Below are positions 26,005 through 34,226 of a stretch of DNA of 64,000 nt, one piece after another. The stretch's first letter is position 1. Each line of letters opens with the position of its first letter. Below the pieces are notes generated by a model. That model worked only from the letters and a program-made list of their open reading frames with translations, was not told the origin of the DNA and made no database searches. The translations under genes and the position numbers were made by a program. Source of the DNA: Bacillota bacterium (GTDB lineage: Bacteria > Bacillota > Clostridia > Acetivibrionales > DSM-1351); NCBI GenBank assembly GCA_023390335.1, contig JAEWCZ010000073.1, positions 62,001 to 126,000 of the forward strand, in the 5' to 3' direction.

Positions 26005-26823
26005 TTATTTTGTTCCAATAAACAGTGTACCAACCTGTTTTCCGCTTAATATGTCAAGAATTGCTTCTGGGTGACTGCCGTTTGTCAATACCACATCTAC
26101 CCCTGCGCCTGTAGCTATCTTTGCAGCGCTAAGCTTTGTTACCATACCGCCTGTACCTCGTTTTGTTCCCGCACCTTCGGCACACTCCTCAATCTCAGGA
26201 GTAATTTTATCAATAATGGATAACATTTTAGAGTCAGGATTCTTCCTTGGATCAGAATCGTAAAAACCGTCTATGTCCGATAAAATTATGAGTAAATCAG
26301 CCTCTATAAGCTTTGCTACAATAGCGGACAGTGTATCGTTTTCGCTAAAGGTATCCTTTTGCCCAACTTTAAGCTCGACTGTAGAAACAGAGTCATTCTC
26401 ATTAACTATAGGAATAATATCCTTCTCTAAAAGAGTTTCAAATGTATTAACAACATTTTTACGGCACTTATCATCACCCATTATGTCTCTTGTTAATAGA
26501 ATCTGTGCAACAATATGTCCATATTCTGAAAAGAACTTACTGTACATATGCATAAGTTCGCATTGCCCTACTGCCGCAACTGCCTGCTTTTCCCTTATGG
26601 TTTTAGGTCTTTCCGGCAATTTGAGCTTATCAACTCCTACACCTATGGCTCCAGAAGTAACCAGAACTACCTCTTTCCCCTGATTGGATAAATCCGAAAT
26701 GATCCTTGCCAATTTATCTATACAAGTGAAATTAATTTTTCCGGTCTCATAAGTCAAAGTAGAAGTACCTACTTTAATGACAATCCTTTGTGCATCCTGA
26801 AGTTTCTGTCTTTTGAAACACAT
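26005..26823 (-). CDS. proB: Glutamate 5-kinase (short form)
   Basis: 272 aa. It phosphorylates glutamate to glutamyl-5-phosphate, the first step of proline synthesis. Amino-acid-kinase motifs are clear: RIVIKVGTSTLTY, VVLVTSGAIGVGVDKL, IPIVNENDSVST, FSENDTLSAIVA, LLIILSDIDGFYDSDPR and GTKRGTGGMVTKLSAA. The protein ends after the kinase domain, without the C-terminal PUA domain of the E. coli enzyme, as in several Firmicutes. proA is not next to it in this window; the gene has its own terminator. Feedback inhibition by proline is usual for the family. Confidence 0.92.
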   Translation of the reverse strand: MCFKRQKLQDAQRIVIKVGTSTLTYETGKINFTCIDKLARIISDLSNQGKEVVLVTSGAIGVGVDKLKLPERPKTIREKQAVAAVGQCELMHMYSKFFSEYGHIVAQILLTRDIMGDDKCRKNVVNTFETLLEKDIIPIVNENDSVSTVELKVGQKDTFSENDTLSAIVAKLIEADLLIILSDIDGFYDSDPRKNPDSKMLSIIDKITPEIEECAEGAGTKRGTGGMVTKLSAAKIATGAGVDVVLTNGSHPEAILDILSGKQVGTLFIGTK

Positions 26824-26893
26824 TTTATCAATACCCCTTATACCTAAAATCGAAACACTTTTAGATTATATAATAAATCCTTGATATTTTCCA

Positions 26894-27586
26894 CTATACT
26901 TCCTCCTGATATGACGCACTTTTGTTTCTAATTAAATAAGTGCTTACAAAATGCTTCATCTTACCGTATAAATACCGATTCTCGAAAACTAAAAACAAAG
27001 CCGTACCCAAAACCGTAGATGCAATGGCATCCAGAATACTATGCTGCTTGGTGAACCATGTAGACATATAAATGGTAATACATATTACTATTGATGAAAA
27101 CTTCATAAGCAACCCTTTACCGTATTTTAATGTAAACATTGTAATCAAAATAGTGTCCAGCATATGGATACTGGGGAAACAATTATATGGCCTGTCATTC
27201 CCGTAAATAATTAGAACTGCTTTTTTAAGCACATTGTCAGGTGTAACTTCGGGACGTGGAACCGTAGTAGGGTAAATATAGTATACTGCAAAGCAAACGA
27301 ACATACCAACCAATATACTAAACAAAAGTTTGTAATAGGTTTTCTCGTCATAGTATGCCATAATCAGAAGAATCCCAAAAGTATACAGATACCAAAAAAT
27401 ATACGGTATAATAAACCACTCGTTAAATGGTATAAGTTTATCAAGAAATATAGTTACATCATGTGCGTGCTTGGTAGTAACATTTAGTAAATAATATATC
27501 CCCTGGGCCATTGGTATTAATAACATAAGGAGTATCCTGCGAAAATAAACCCGCAAGTTATCTTGATTTAAAAAATTATTAGTCAT
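26894..27586 (-). CDS. PAP2-family membrane phosphatase/phosphotransferase
   Basis: 230 aa with about six membrane helices. The PAP2 catalytic motifs are recognisable: a charged stretch before NCFPSIHMLDTILITMF (PSxH, motif 2) and STWFTKQHSILDAIAS (motif 3, with the catalytic His in KQHSxxD). The arrangement is closer to the inositol-phosphotransferase/Aur1-like branch of the superfamily than to soluble acid phosphatases. A likely substrate is a lipid phosphate or undecaprenyl pyrophosphate, not provable here. It lies 70 bp upstream of proB on the same strand; coupling is possible. Confidence 0.8.
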   Translation of the reverse strand: MTNNFLNQDNLRVYFRRILLMLLIPMAQGIYYLLNVTTKHAHDVTIFLDKLIPFNEWFIIPYIFWYLYTFGILLIMAYYDEKTYYKLLFSILVGMFVCFAVYYIYPTTVPRPEVTPDNVLKKAVLIIYGNDRPYNCFPSIHMLDTILITMFTLKYGKGLLMKFSSIVICITIYMSTWFTKQHSILDAIASTVLGTALFLVFENRYLYGKMKHFVSTYLIRNKSASYQEEV

Positions 27587-27669
27587 ACATTTATCTCCAT
27601 CTTAATAAACTAGTTATCAAATAATTATACTCAGAATTTGAAAAATAGTTTACTTTTTTAGGAGGAAAT

Positions 27670-28536
27670 TTATTCAAACTCGTACTCCCTTAACCAGGTT
27701 TGTTTTTCACCCGGCTCAATGTCAATATTAACAAATGCTTCCGGGCTTGCAACATGTTTCGAACCCCATAAGGCAAATTTTTGTGGAATAAAATCATCTG
27801 TTTCCTTTACACTTACTCCTGACTTGCTGTCATATAGTTCCCATGTACTGCTTCCGCTGCAATCAAAATCCTTAAACTGACTGTAGAATTCACCACTAAG
27901 GCTGTCAGGCCATGATATTTCTTTATCCTTAACAATAATCTCACCGCTGACACCTTCCGGATGTATATCACAGGGAAGTTTTAATGAATAACTGCTTCCG
28001 ATACTATTATTGTCTATTCCAATAAAATTGTGACAATACTCAGTAGTACTTATTTTTTTCTCCCCTGTGTTCTCTAATATGTAGGTTATTTTTAACCTAT
28101 TTTGATTTAGACTTATACTTTTTTTATATATGTACCCATAACCGTTGTGCACAGGCATTACTGCAGATAAATTGGCGGAAGTTTTATCGGAAATTACATT
28201 AAACTCAACGGGTTTCACCTCATATTTTCTAAAAAAATCATAAGGCTCTGTATCAGGTCTTTTCAAAAGGCCTACTCCAATCTTGGGGAAGTATTCTCCT
28301 ACGGGAGTTTCATCAAAGCCTACAGGTTCGCGTATTCCAAATTCTCCGCAGAGTCCACAGCCTCCTGAACCTTTTCCCGTTTCTAAAGACTCCTTTACGC
28401 AAAAGGTATGTTTTCCGTCCAAAGTAACCTGAGTAATAAATCCACACCAGTCAAATCTGGAACCATTATATTTTTCTCCGGGATATGATATTTCAACAGA
28501 GAGCCTTTCATTACTTAAAACAATATCTTTGCACAT
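27670..28536 (-). CDS. Aldose-epimerase-like (galactose mutarotase superfamily) protein
   Basis: 288 aa. The overall pattern, an antiparallel beta-sandwich protein with SNERLSVEISYPG, an early FDWCGFITQVTLDG, PVHNGYGYIYKKSISLNQNR, TEYCHNFIGIDN and a C-terminal SPEAFVNIDIEPGEKQTW, is that of galactose mutarotase-like proteins of the DUF4432 or uncharacterised epimerase groups. Conserved His in EYCHNF could be the catalytic base. The sugar is unknown. AGGAGG lies before the ATG. Single gene between the PAP2 protein and EF-G, with its own spacers. Confidence 0.7.
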   Translation of the reverse strand: MCKDIVLSNERLSVEISYPGEKYNGSRFDWCGFITQVTLDGKHTFCVKESLETGKGSGGCGLCGEFGIREPVGFDETPVGEYFPKIGVGLLKRPDTEPYDFFRKYEVKPVEFNVISDKTSANLSAVMPVHNGYGYIYKKSISLNQNRLKITYILENTGEKKISTTEYCHNFIGIDNNSIGSSYSLKLPCDIHPEGVSGEIIVKDKEISWPDSLSGEFYSQFKDFDCSGSSTWELYDSKSGVSVKETDDFIPQKFALWGSKHVASPEAFVNIDIEPGEKQTWLREYEFE

Positions 28537-28621
28537 AGCATCCTCCTTATTAAATTGGTTTAAACCAACATAATTACCTTATATTACTGCAAAGTATGAG
28601 TCAATAGTTTTTAATATTAAA

Positions 28622-28661
28622 AGGGCTGATGTTTTGGAAAAGACCAATAACAGTCAGCCCT
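28622..28661 (-). terminator. Terminator of the EF-G gene
   Basis: AGGGCTGA (28622-28629) pairs with TCAGCCCT (28654-28661), with more pairing inside; on the minus strand TTTTAAT follows. Confidence 0.7.
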
Positions 28662-28686
28662 AAAAAATATATTTATTTAAAATTTA

Positions 28687-30771
28687 TTACTCCTCATCCT
28701 CCTCAACCATGTTCTTCTTAGCCTCTTCGATAACCTTGTTGGCAACAATAGCTGGTGCTTCCTCATATCTTTCAAACCAAAGCTTAAAGTAGCCCCTACC
28801 ATGGGTCATGGATCTTAAATCTGTGGCATACTTGAACATTTCAGATTGAGGAACCTCGGCTTCAACCTGCTGTTGTCCATCATCCAATGGATTCATGCCA
28901 AGAATTCTTCCCCGTCTTTTATTCAGGTCACCAATTATGTCTCCCATATAGCTTTCAGGTACATAAATCTCTACGTGTACAATAGGTTCCAGCAGCACTG
29001 GAGTAGCCAGCGGCAGTCCCTTTTTATATGCAAGTCTTGCAGCTATTTTAAAGGCCATTTCAGAGGAATCCACATCATGGTATGAACCGTCAACCAACGT
29101 TGCTTTAAGGTTTACAACGGGATACCCTGCAAGAATTCCGTGTACAATTGCTTCTCGTAACCCCTTTTCTACTGCAGGATGATAGGATTTTGGTACAGAA
29201 CCTCCGAAAATCTTTTCCTGGAACACAAGATCCTCTGTATCACCATGCTCAAACTCAACCCATACATGTCCGTACTGTCCATGTCCTCCGGACTGTTTTT
29301 TATGTTTCCCTTCAACTTTGACTTTTTTCTTAATTGTTTCCCTGTAAGGTATTTTGGGATTAACAAGATTTACTGATACCCCAAACTTAGCTTTAAGTTT
29401 GCTGACAATAACATCAAGATGTTGTTCTCCTACACCTGAAATAAGAGTTTGATGGGTTTCCGTATTAATTGAAACTTTAAACGTAGGATCTTCGTCTTGT
29501 AGTTTATGTAAACCAGAACTGATTTTTTCCTCATCACCTTTGGCTTTTGGTTCTACAGCCATTGAAATAGCCGGATCAGGAAAAACTATTTTATCCAGTA
29601 TGACTTTGTTGGCCTGATCACAAAGAGTATCGTTGGTATTTGTGCCGGCCAGCTTTGCAACTCCGCCTATATCACCCGCAATAAGTTTATCCGTAGGAAT
29701 TTGTTTTTTGCCTCTCATAATGAAAATCTGACCGATTTTTTCCGTACGCTCTGTTGTAGAATTAAAAACAGAAGAATCTGATTTTAAAGTTCCTGAATAA
29801 ACTCTGAACATGGAGATTTTACCTACAAAGGGGTCTGCGATAGTTTTGAATACCAGTGCGGCAAGAGATGCGGCAGGATCAGGCTTTATTTCAACCAATT
29901 CATCCTTTCCTGCTTTTTGAGCCTTGACTTTCACGGCTTCGGGAGATGGCATAAAAGCTACAATGGAATCCATCAGCTCTCTAACTCCAAGGTTTTGAAA
30001 CGCAGAACCGCAAAATACAGGTGTTATTGTCCCATTAGCTATACCTGCCTTAATACCTTTTTGCATTTCATCAGCTGTAAACTCTTCTCCGCTAAAAAAC
30101 TTTTCCATAAGCTCTTCGTCAGTTTCAGCTATCAATTCATTTAGTGAATTTTTAATTTGAGTAATTCTATCTGTTAAATCTGAAGGAATATCTGTATCCG
30201 TTAGTTTATCCTTCTGAAATTTTTTCGCATTCATATTAATTATGTCGACATAACCAACATACTTGTCAGCCTCATAGATAGGAATCTGGAATGGTATAAC
30301 ACTGTTTCCGAAAGTGTCCAGCATTTTGTCATAAGCAGCGTTGAAATTGGCGTTCTCTTCGTCCATTTTATTAATGAAAAACATTCGGGCCGAACCATTT
30401 TCTTTAGCGTAAGTCCATGATTTTTCCGTTCCAACGGAAACGCCGCTTTTTGCAGATACGACTATTACCGCGCCCTCTGCCGCACGGATGCCCTGCATAA
30501 CTTCTCCTACAAAATCAAAATAACCGGGAGTATCAATTACGTTAATCTTATTATCCAGCCATTCACAAGGTGCCATAGAAGTGCCAATAGATATTTTTCT
30601 TTTAATTTCTTCGGGATCATAGTCAGACGTTGTAGTCCCGTCAGCAACTTTCCCAAATCTGTCCAATACACCCGTATTGAACATCATAGCCTCTGCCAGA
30701 GTAGTTTTTCCTCCCCCACCATGTGCCAAGAGGCATATGTTCCGTAGTTTTTGCACGGAATAGTCCTTCAT
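28687..30771 (-). CDS. Elongation factor G-like GTPase (EF-G2 type)
   Basis: 694 aa, full-length five-domain EF-G architecture. G motifs: AHGGGGKTTLAEAM (G1, with Gly/Gly in place of the more common Asp-Ala), a switch I with TTTSDYDPEEIKRKISIG, VIDTPGYFDFVGE (G3) and INKMDEENA (G4). The C-terminal domain contains HGRGYFKLWFERYEEAP. The altered G1 and switch I identify the EF-G2/EF-G-like subfamily, which exists beside the str-operon fusA in many clostridia; the gene here has no ribosomal protein neighbours. ATG 30771 is chosen because AAGGGGGA is seven bases upstream; the ATG six bases earlier is too close. Its role in translocation or ribosome recycling is unclear. Confidence 0.88.
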   Translation of the reverse strand: MKDYSVQKLRNICLLAHGGGGKTTLAEAMMFNTGVLDRFGKVADGTTTSDYDPEEIKRKISIGTSMAPCEWLDNKINVIDTPGYFDFVGEVMQGIRAAEGAVIVVSAKSGVSVGTEKSWTYAKENGSARMFFINKMDEENANFNAAYDKMLDTFGNSVIPFQIPIYEADKYVGYVDIINMNAKKFQKDKLTDTDIPSDLTDRITQIKNSLNELIAETDEELMEKFFSGEEFTADEMQKGIKAGIANGTITPVFCGSAFQNLGVRELMDSIVAFMPSPEAVKVKAQKAGKDELVEIKPDPAASLAALVFKTIADPFVGKISMFRVYSGTLKSDSSVFNSTTERTEKIGQIFIMRGKKQIPTDKLIAGDIGGVAKLAGTNTNDTLCDQANKVILDKIVFPDPAISMAVEPKAKGDEEKISSGLHKLQDEDPTFKVSINTETHQTLISGVGEQHLDVIVSKLKAKFGVSVNLVNPKIPYRETIKKKVKVEGKHKKQSGGHGQYGHVWVEFEHGDTEDLVFQEKIFGGSVPKSYHPAVEKGLREAIVHGILAGYPVVNLKATLVDGSYHDVDSSEMAFKIAARLAYKKGLPLATPVLLEPIVHVEIYVPESYMGDIIGDLNKRRGRILGMNPLDDGQQQVEAEVPQSEMFKYATDLRSMTHGRGYFKLWFERYEEAPAIVANKVIEEAKKNMVEEDEE

Positions 30772-31182
30772 AATCATTCCCCCTTATTTTTACAATAATT
30801 TCACACCTGTATAATAAATCGAGTTTCCCTGCGGAAATCGTTTTCCGAGTCATACATATCGGCTTAAAGCCTATTCTCATTTGTATAGAACCTCAATACA
30901 AAAAGTAAAGTGAAACAGAATAAAAGGGTTAGTATAAATTATATTTATTATTATCTATTCTATATCAGTACAAATTTACCTTTTTTAATATATAAAAATT
31001 TTAAAATCTTGTAGCTTATAGCTGTTTATAAATTTTTAATGTTGCTATATAATATAGGTTAATATAACAATCACGATAAATGATTGGTTATATGAAAAGG
31101 GCTTAGTGTCCTTGCGTAATATGGTAGAACGGTGTTTTTTAGATTTTAAAAACGTAAAACGGTAGAAAGGTGTTGAATTTTA
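30772..31182. other. AT-rich divergent intergenic region
   Basis: Holds the 5' sides of the EF-G gene (minus) and aroF (plus). I find no ORF, no T-box consensus and no riboswitch I recognise. Two similar short pieces, GGTAGAACGGTG and GGTAGAAAGGTG, lie at about 31123-31172 just before aroF. Confidence 0.4.
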
Positions 31183-32208
31183 ATGATTATTGTAATGAAT
31201 CCAAAGTCAAATCAAATGCAAATTGATGATGTCATCAATGTCCTTAAGAATTCTGGATTGGGAGTTCATGTATCACAGGGAACCGAAAGAACTATAATCG
31301 GTATCATCGGGGATAAGACGGTGCTTCGTGATATTCCTCTTGAAATTATGCCGGGTGTTGAAAAACTTGTTCCCATCGTTGAATCTTTTAAACTGGCAGG
31401 AAAAACATTCCAACCGGAACCAAGTGTTGTAGATGTAAACGGCGTAAAAATAGGCGGTAAGGAATTGGTTCTGATGGCAGGCCCATGTGCCGTAGAAAGC
31501 CGAGAACAGATAATTGAAGCCGCACAGGCAGTAAAAAGGTCTGGTGCCCAATTCCTAAGAGGTGGAGCTTTTAAGCCAAGAACCTCTCCATATGCTTTTC
31601 AGGGTCTTGAAGAAGAAGGCCTGAAGCTGCTAAAAGAAGCAAAGGATGCAACAGGCTTGCAGATAATCACAGAAGTAACCAGCGATAAGGCAGTAGAACT
31701 GTCTATACCATATGTTGATATGTTTCAGGTAGGTGCACGTAACGTACAGAATTTCCAGCTTTTGAAAGAAATAGGAAAATCAATGAAGCCGGTACTTCTG
31801 AAAAGAGGTTCTGCCACTACTATAGACGAGTGGCTTAACGCTGCAGAATATATAATGAGTGAAGGCAATTACAATGTAGTACTGTGCGAAAGAGGTATTA
31901 GAACCTTTGAGACAGCTACAAGAAATACTCTGGATCTAAGTGCTGTTCCCGTAGTTAAAAATATGAGTCATCTGCCAATAATTGTTGACCCCAGCCATGC
32001 TGCCGGAAAATCCAAGTATGTCATTCCTCTATCCAGAGCCGCTATTGCCGCAGGTGCTGACGGACTTATAGTTGAAGTACACCCGAACCCGATGTGTGCA
32101 CTCTCTGATGCAGCACAACAATTGAAGCCATCTGAATTTGATTCACTTTGCAAAGATATAAGTAAGCTTGCACCAATCCTTGAGAGAGAGTTCAACTATG
32201 GATGTTAA
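31183..32208 (+). CDS. aroF: 3-deoxy-7-phosphoheptulonate (DAHP) synthase
   Basis: 341 aa. It condenses phosphoenolpyruvate and erythrose 4-phosphate in the first step of the shikimate pathway. Residues 1-70 are the ferredoxin-like regulatory domain of type I-beta enzymes (MIIVMNPKSNQMQIDDV), followed by the TIM barrel with VLMAGPCAVESREQI, GGAFKPRTSPYAFQGLEEEG, PVLLKRGSATTIDEW, VVLCERGIRTFE, PIIVDPSHAAGK and IVEVHPNP, all carrying the metal and substrate residues of the family. Feedback control through the N-terminal domain is typical. tyrA overlaps its 3' end by 11 nt, so the pair forms an aromatic amino acid operon. Confidence 0.95.
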   Translation: MIIVMNPKSNQMQIDDVINVLKNSGLGVHVSQGTERTIIGIIGDKTVLRDIPLEIMPGVEKLVPIVESFKLAGKTFQPEPSVVDVNGVKIGGKELVLMAGPCAVESREQIIEAAQAVKRSGAQFLRGGAFKPRTSPYAFQGLEEEGLKLLKEAKDATGLQIITEVTSDKAVELSIPYVDMFQVGARNVQNFQLLKEIGKSMKPVLLKRGSATTIDEWLNAAEYIMSEGNYNVVLCERGIRTFETATRNTLDLSAVPVVKNMSHLPIIVDPSHAAGKSKYVIPLSRAAIAAGADGLIVEVHPNPMCALSDAAQQLKPSEFDSLCKDISKLAPILEREFNYGC

Positions 32209-33298
32209 AAGTATATCAGTTATCGGCCTGGGTCTTATTGGTGGTTCATTAGCGAAAGCGTTCAGGCACGAGTTTACGGATTTAAAAATATATGCAGTTG
32301 ATAATTGTACTGAGTCCCTTAGATTGGCCGAAAACGAGGGGGTTTTAAACAAGGGTTATGATAATTGCTGTGAAGAGATATGGAATTCCGATATCATTTT
32401 CATTTGCACCCCGGTGAGTAAAACCATAGAATATGTTAATCAATTATCCCCTAAAATTAAAAAAGGCAGTATTTTGACAGATGTAGCCAGTACTAAGGGA
32501 GAATTGTACAATTACATTGATAGCCTTGAAAATCCTCCACTTTTTGTAGGAGGACACCCTATGGCCGGCACAGAGAAATCAGGCTATCCCAATTCATTAG
32601 CTCATATGTTTGAAAACGCTTACTATGTTTTGACACCCACAAAGGGTTCAAATGACGATGCAATAAATACTTTACAAGAATTACTGCGGAAAATAGGAGC
32701 CCTACCTATAGTAGTCTCCTCCATGGAACACGATACAGTCACAGGCTGCATAAGCCATGTTCCTCATATAATAGCTTCCGCATTAGTATCACTTGCCAAA
32801 AACTATGAAAACAGTCAGGGCCTTATAAAGCTTCTTGCGGCGGGAGGTTTCAAGGATATTACCAGAATTGCATCTTCAAACCCGTCAATGTGGGAAGATA
32901 TAGTTATCAGCAACGGACCTGTTGTTGTAAAGCTTTTGGAAGATTATAAGCTTATCGTTGACAGTATGATAGACAATATTAAATCTTCTGAAAACAAAGA
33001 AATATACAGCTTTTTTGATAATGCTAAAACCTTTAGAGATGAATTTTCCAACACTGCTACAGGGCTGCTTCCAAAAAACTTCGAGCTAATCGTAGATGTT
33101 ACCGACGAGCCAGGAATTATTGGAAAAATAGCTACTCTGCTGGGCAATAGCGGAATAAATATTAAAAATATAAATGTATCCAACAGCCGGGAGTATGAAC
33201 AGGGATGCCTTAAAATCACCCTATCTGACCAGGAAAATGCAGATAAAGCGTTTGAAACCTTGGAAAGTTCTTCATACATGGTATTTAGAAAAGATTAG
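32198..33298 (+). CDS. tyrA: Prephenate dehydrogenase with C-terminal ACT domain
   Basis: 366 aa. It oxidises prephenate to 4-hydroxyphenylpyruvate in tyrosine synthesis. An NAD-binding Rossmann start (ISVIGLGLIGGSLAKAF), the segments FICTPVSKT, LTDVASTKGE, FVGGHPMAGTEKSGY and TVTGCISHVPHIIASAL with the catalytic His, and a C-terminal ACT domain from about 295 (ELIVDVTDEPGIIGKIATLL), probably for tyrosine feedback. ATG 32198 is preferred because it gives the family start and has GAGAGAG upstream; it overlaps aroF. A terminator follows. Confidence 0.93.
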   Translation: MDVKSISVIGLGLIGGSLAKAFRHEFTDLKIYAVDNCTESLRLAENEGVLNKGYDNCCEEIWNSDIIFICTPVSKTIEYVNQLSPKIKKGSILTDVASTKGELYNYIDSLENPPLFVGGHPMAGTEKSGYPNSLAHMFENAYYVLTPTKGSNDDAINTLQELLRKIGALPIVVSSMEHDTVTGCISHVPHIIASALVSLAKNYENSQGLIKLLAAGGFKDITRIASSNPSMWEDIVISNGPVVVKLLEDYKLIVDSMIDNIKSSENKEIYSFFDNAKTFRDEFSNTATGLLPKNFELIVDVTDEPGIIGKIATLLGNSGINIKNINVSNSREYEQGCLKITLSDQENADKAFETLESSSYMVFRKD

Positions 33299-33316
33299 CT
33301 TGTTCACAATATGTCA

Positions 33317-33346
33317 AAAGCCGGCTTAATTAAAAAAGCCGGCTTT
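33317..33346. terminator. Terminator between convergent tyrA and rex
   Basis: AAAGCCGGC (33317-33325) pairs with GCCGGCTTT (33338-33346); T-rich sequence flanks both sides, so it may serve both genes. Confidence 0.8.
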
Positions 33347-33350
33347 CTTA

Positions 33351-33989
33351 TTATTCTCTTTCAAACTTATCATTGAGTTTATATCCAAGCACCATTAGGC
33401 TATCGCTCAGATGTACGTTTTCCACTATTACATCATAAGGAATTTTTAAATCCATAGGTGAGAAGTTCCACAATCCCTTTACCCCTAACCGGGCTACTCT
33501 GTCGGCAACAGTAGCTGTCTCTCTGTACGGAACACAAAGCATTGCAATGTCAACCGGATTATGTAGGATAAAATCCTCGAGTAAATCAAGATTCATAACC
33601 TCAAGATTTTTTAGTTTTTTACCTATTACTTCCGGATTTACATCAAAAATTCCAATTACTTTAAATCCTCTTTTTATAAAATTCTCATAATTGGATAATG
33701 CCTGTCCCATATTACCGGCACCAATTATAATACAATAATACGTCTTGTTAATACCCAATATATTACCTATCTCATTATATAAAGACTCGACATTGTATCC
33801 ATATCCCTGCTGTCCGAAACCGCCAAAGCAATTTAAGTCCTGTCTTATCTGGGAAGCAGTTATTCCCATACGGCTACTTAGCTCTTTAGAAGACACTCTC
33901 TTAATACCAAGTTCAAGTAAGTAATTCAGGTACCTATGATAACGGGGAAGTCTTTTTATTACAGCCATGGAAATTTTCTTTGAAGCCAT
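33351..33989 (-). CDS. rex: Redox-sensing transcriptional repressor Rex
   Basis: 212 aa. An N-terminal winged helix (ISMAVIKRLPRYHRYL, VSSKELSSRMGITASQIRQD) binds DNA, and a C-terminal Rossmann domain senses NADH/NAD (YYCIIIGAGNMGQALSNY, VIGIFDVNPEVIGKK). FGGFGQQGYGYNV between them is a family signature. Rex represses fermentation and redox genes until NADH rises. ATG 33989 follows GAGGTGA; an earlier GTG (34001) overlaps that site. Monocistronic. Confidence 0.95.
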   Translation of the reverse strand: MASKKISMAVIKRLPRYHRYLNYLLELGIKRVSSKELSSRMGITASQIRQDLNCFGGFGQQGYGYNVESLYNEIGNILGINKTYYCIIIGAGNMGQALSNYENFIKRGFKVIGIFDVNPEVIGKKLKNLEVMNLDLLEDFILHNPVDIAMLCVPYRETATVADRVARLGVKGLWNFSPMDLKIPYDVIVENVHLSDSLMVLGYKLNDKFERE

Positions 33990-34226
33990 TAAAATCTTCA
34001 CCTCATAATTATTTGTGTTCGTATTATATCATCTTTGTTATTTTATTGTCAATATCAAGACTCCACTCTAAGTAACTACATTTCCTTTAGTTATATTAAC
34101 ATGTTATTCAGGTTTTATACTTATTTATATACTTATTGATTATAGAAAATAGGTTAGTGTCATACTGTTAATTGTGATAAAATAGTAATTGTGTCATTTA
34201 CAAAAGATTTTAAAGGAGAAATTTTA

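Noticed and set aside
31000..31182. T-box or other riboswitch before the aroF-tyrA operon
   Set aside because: No T-box consensus and no terminator/antiterminator pair could be found in the leader.
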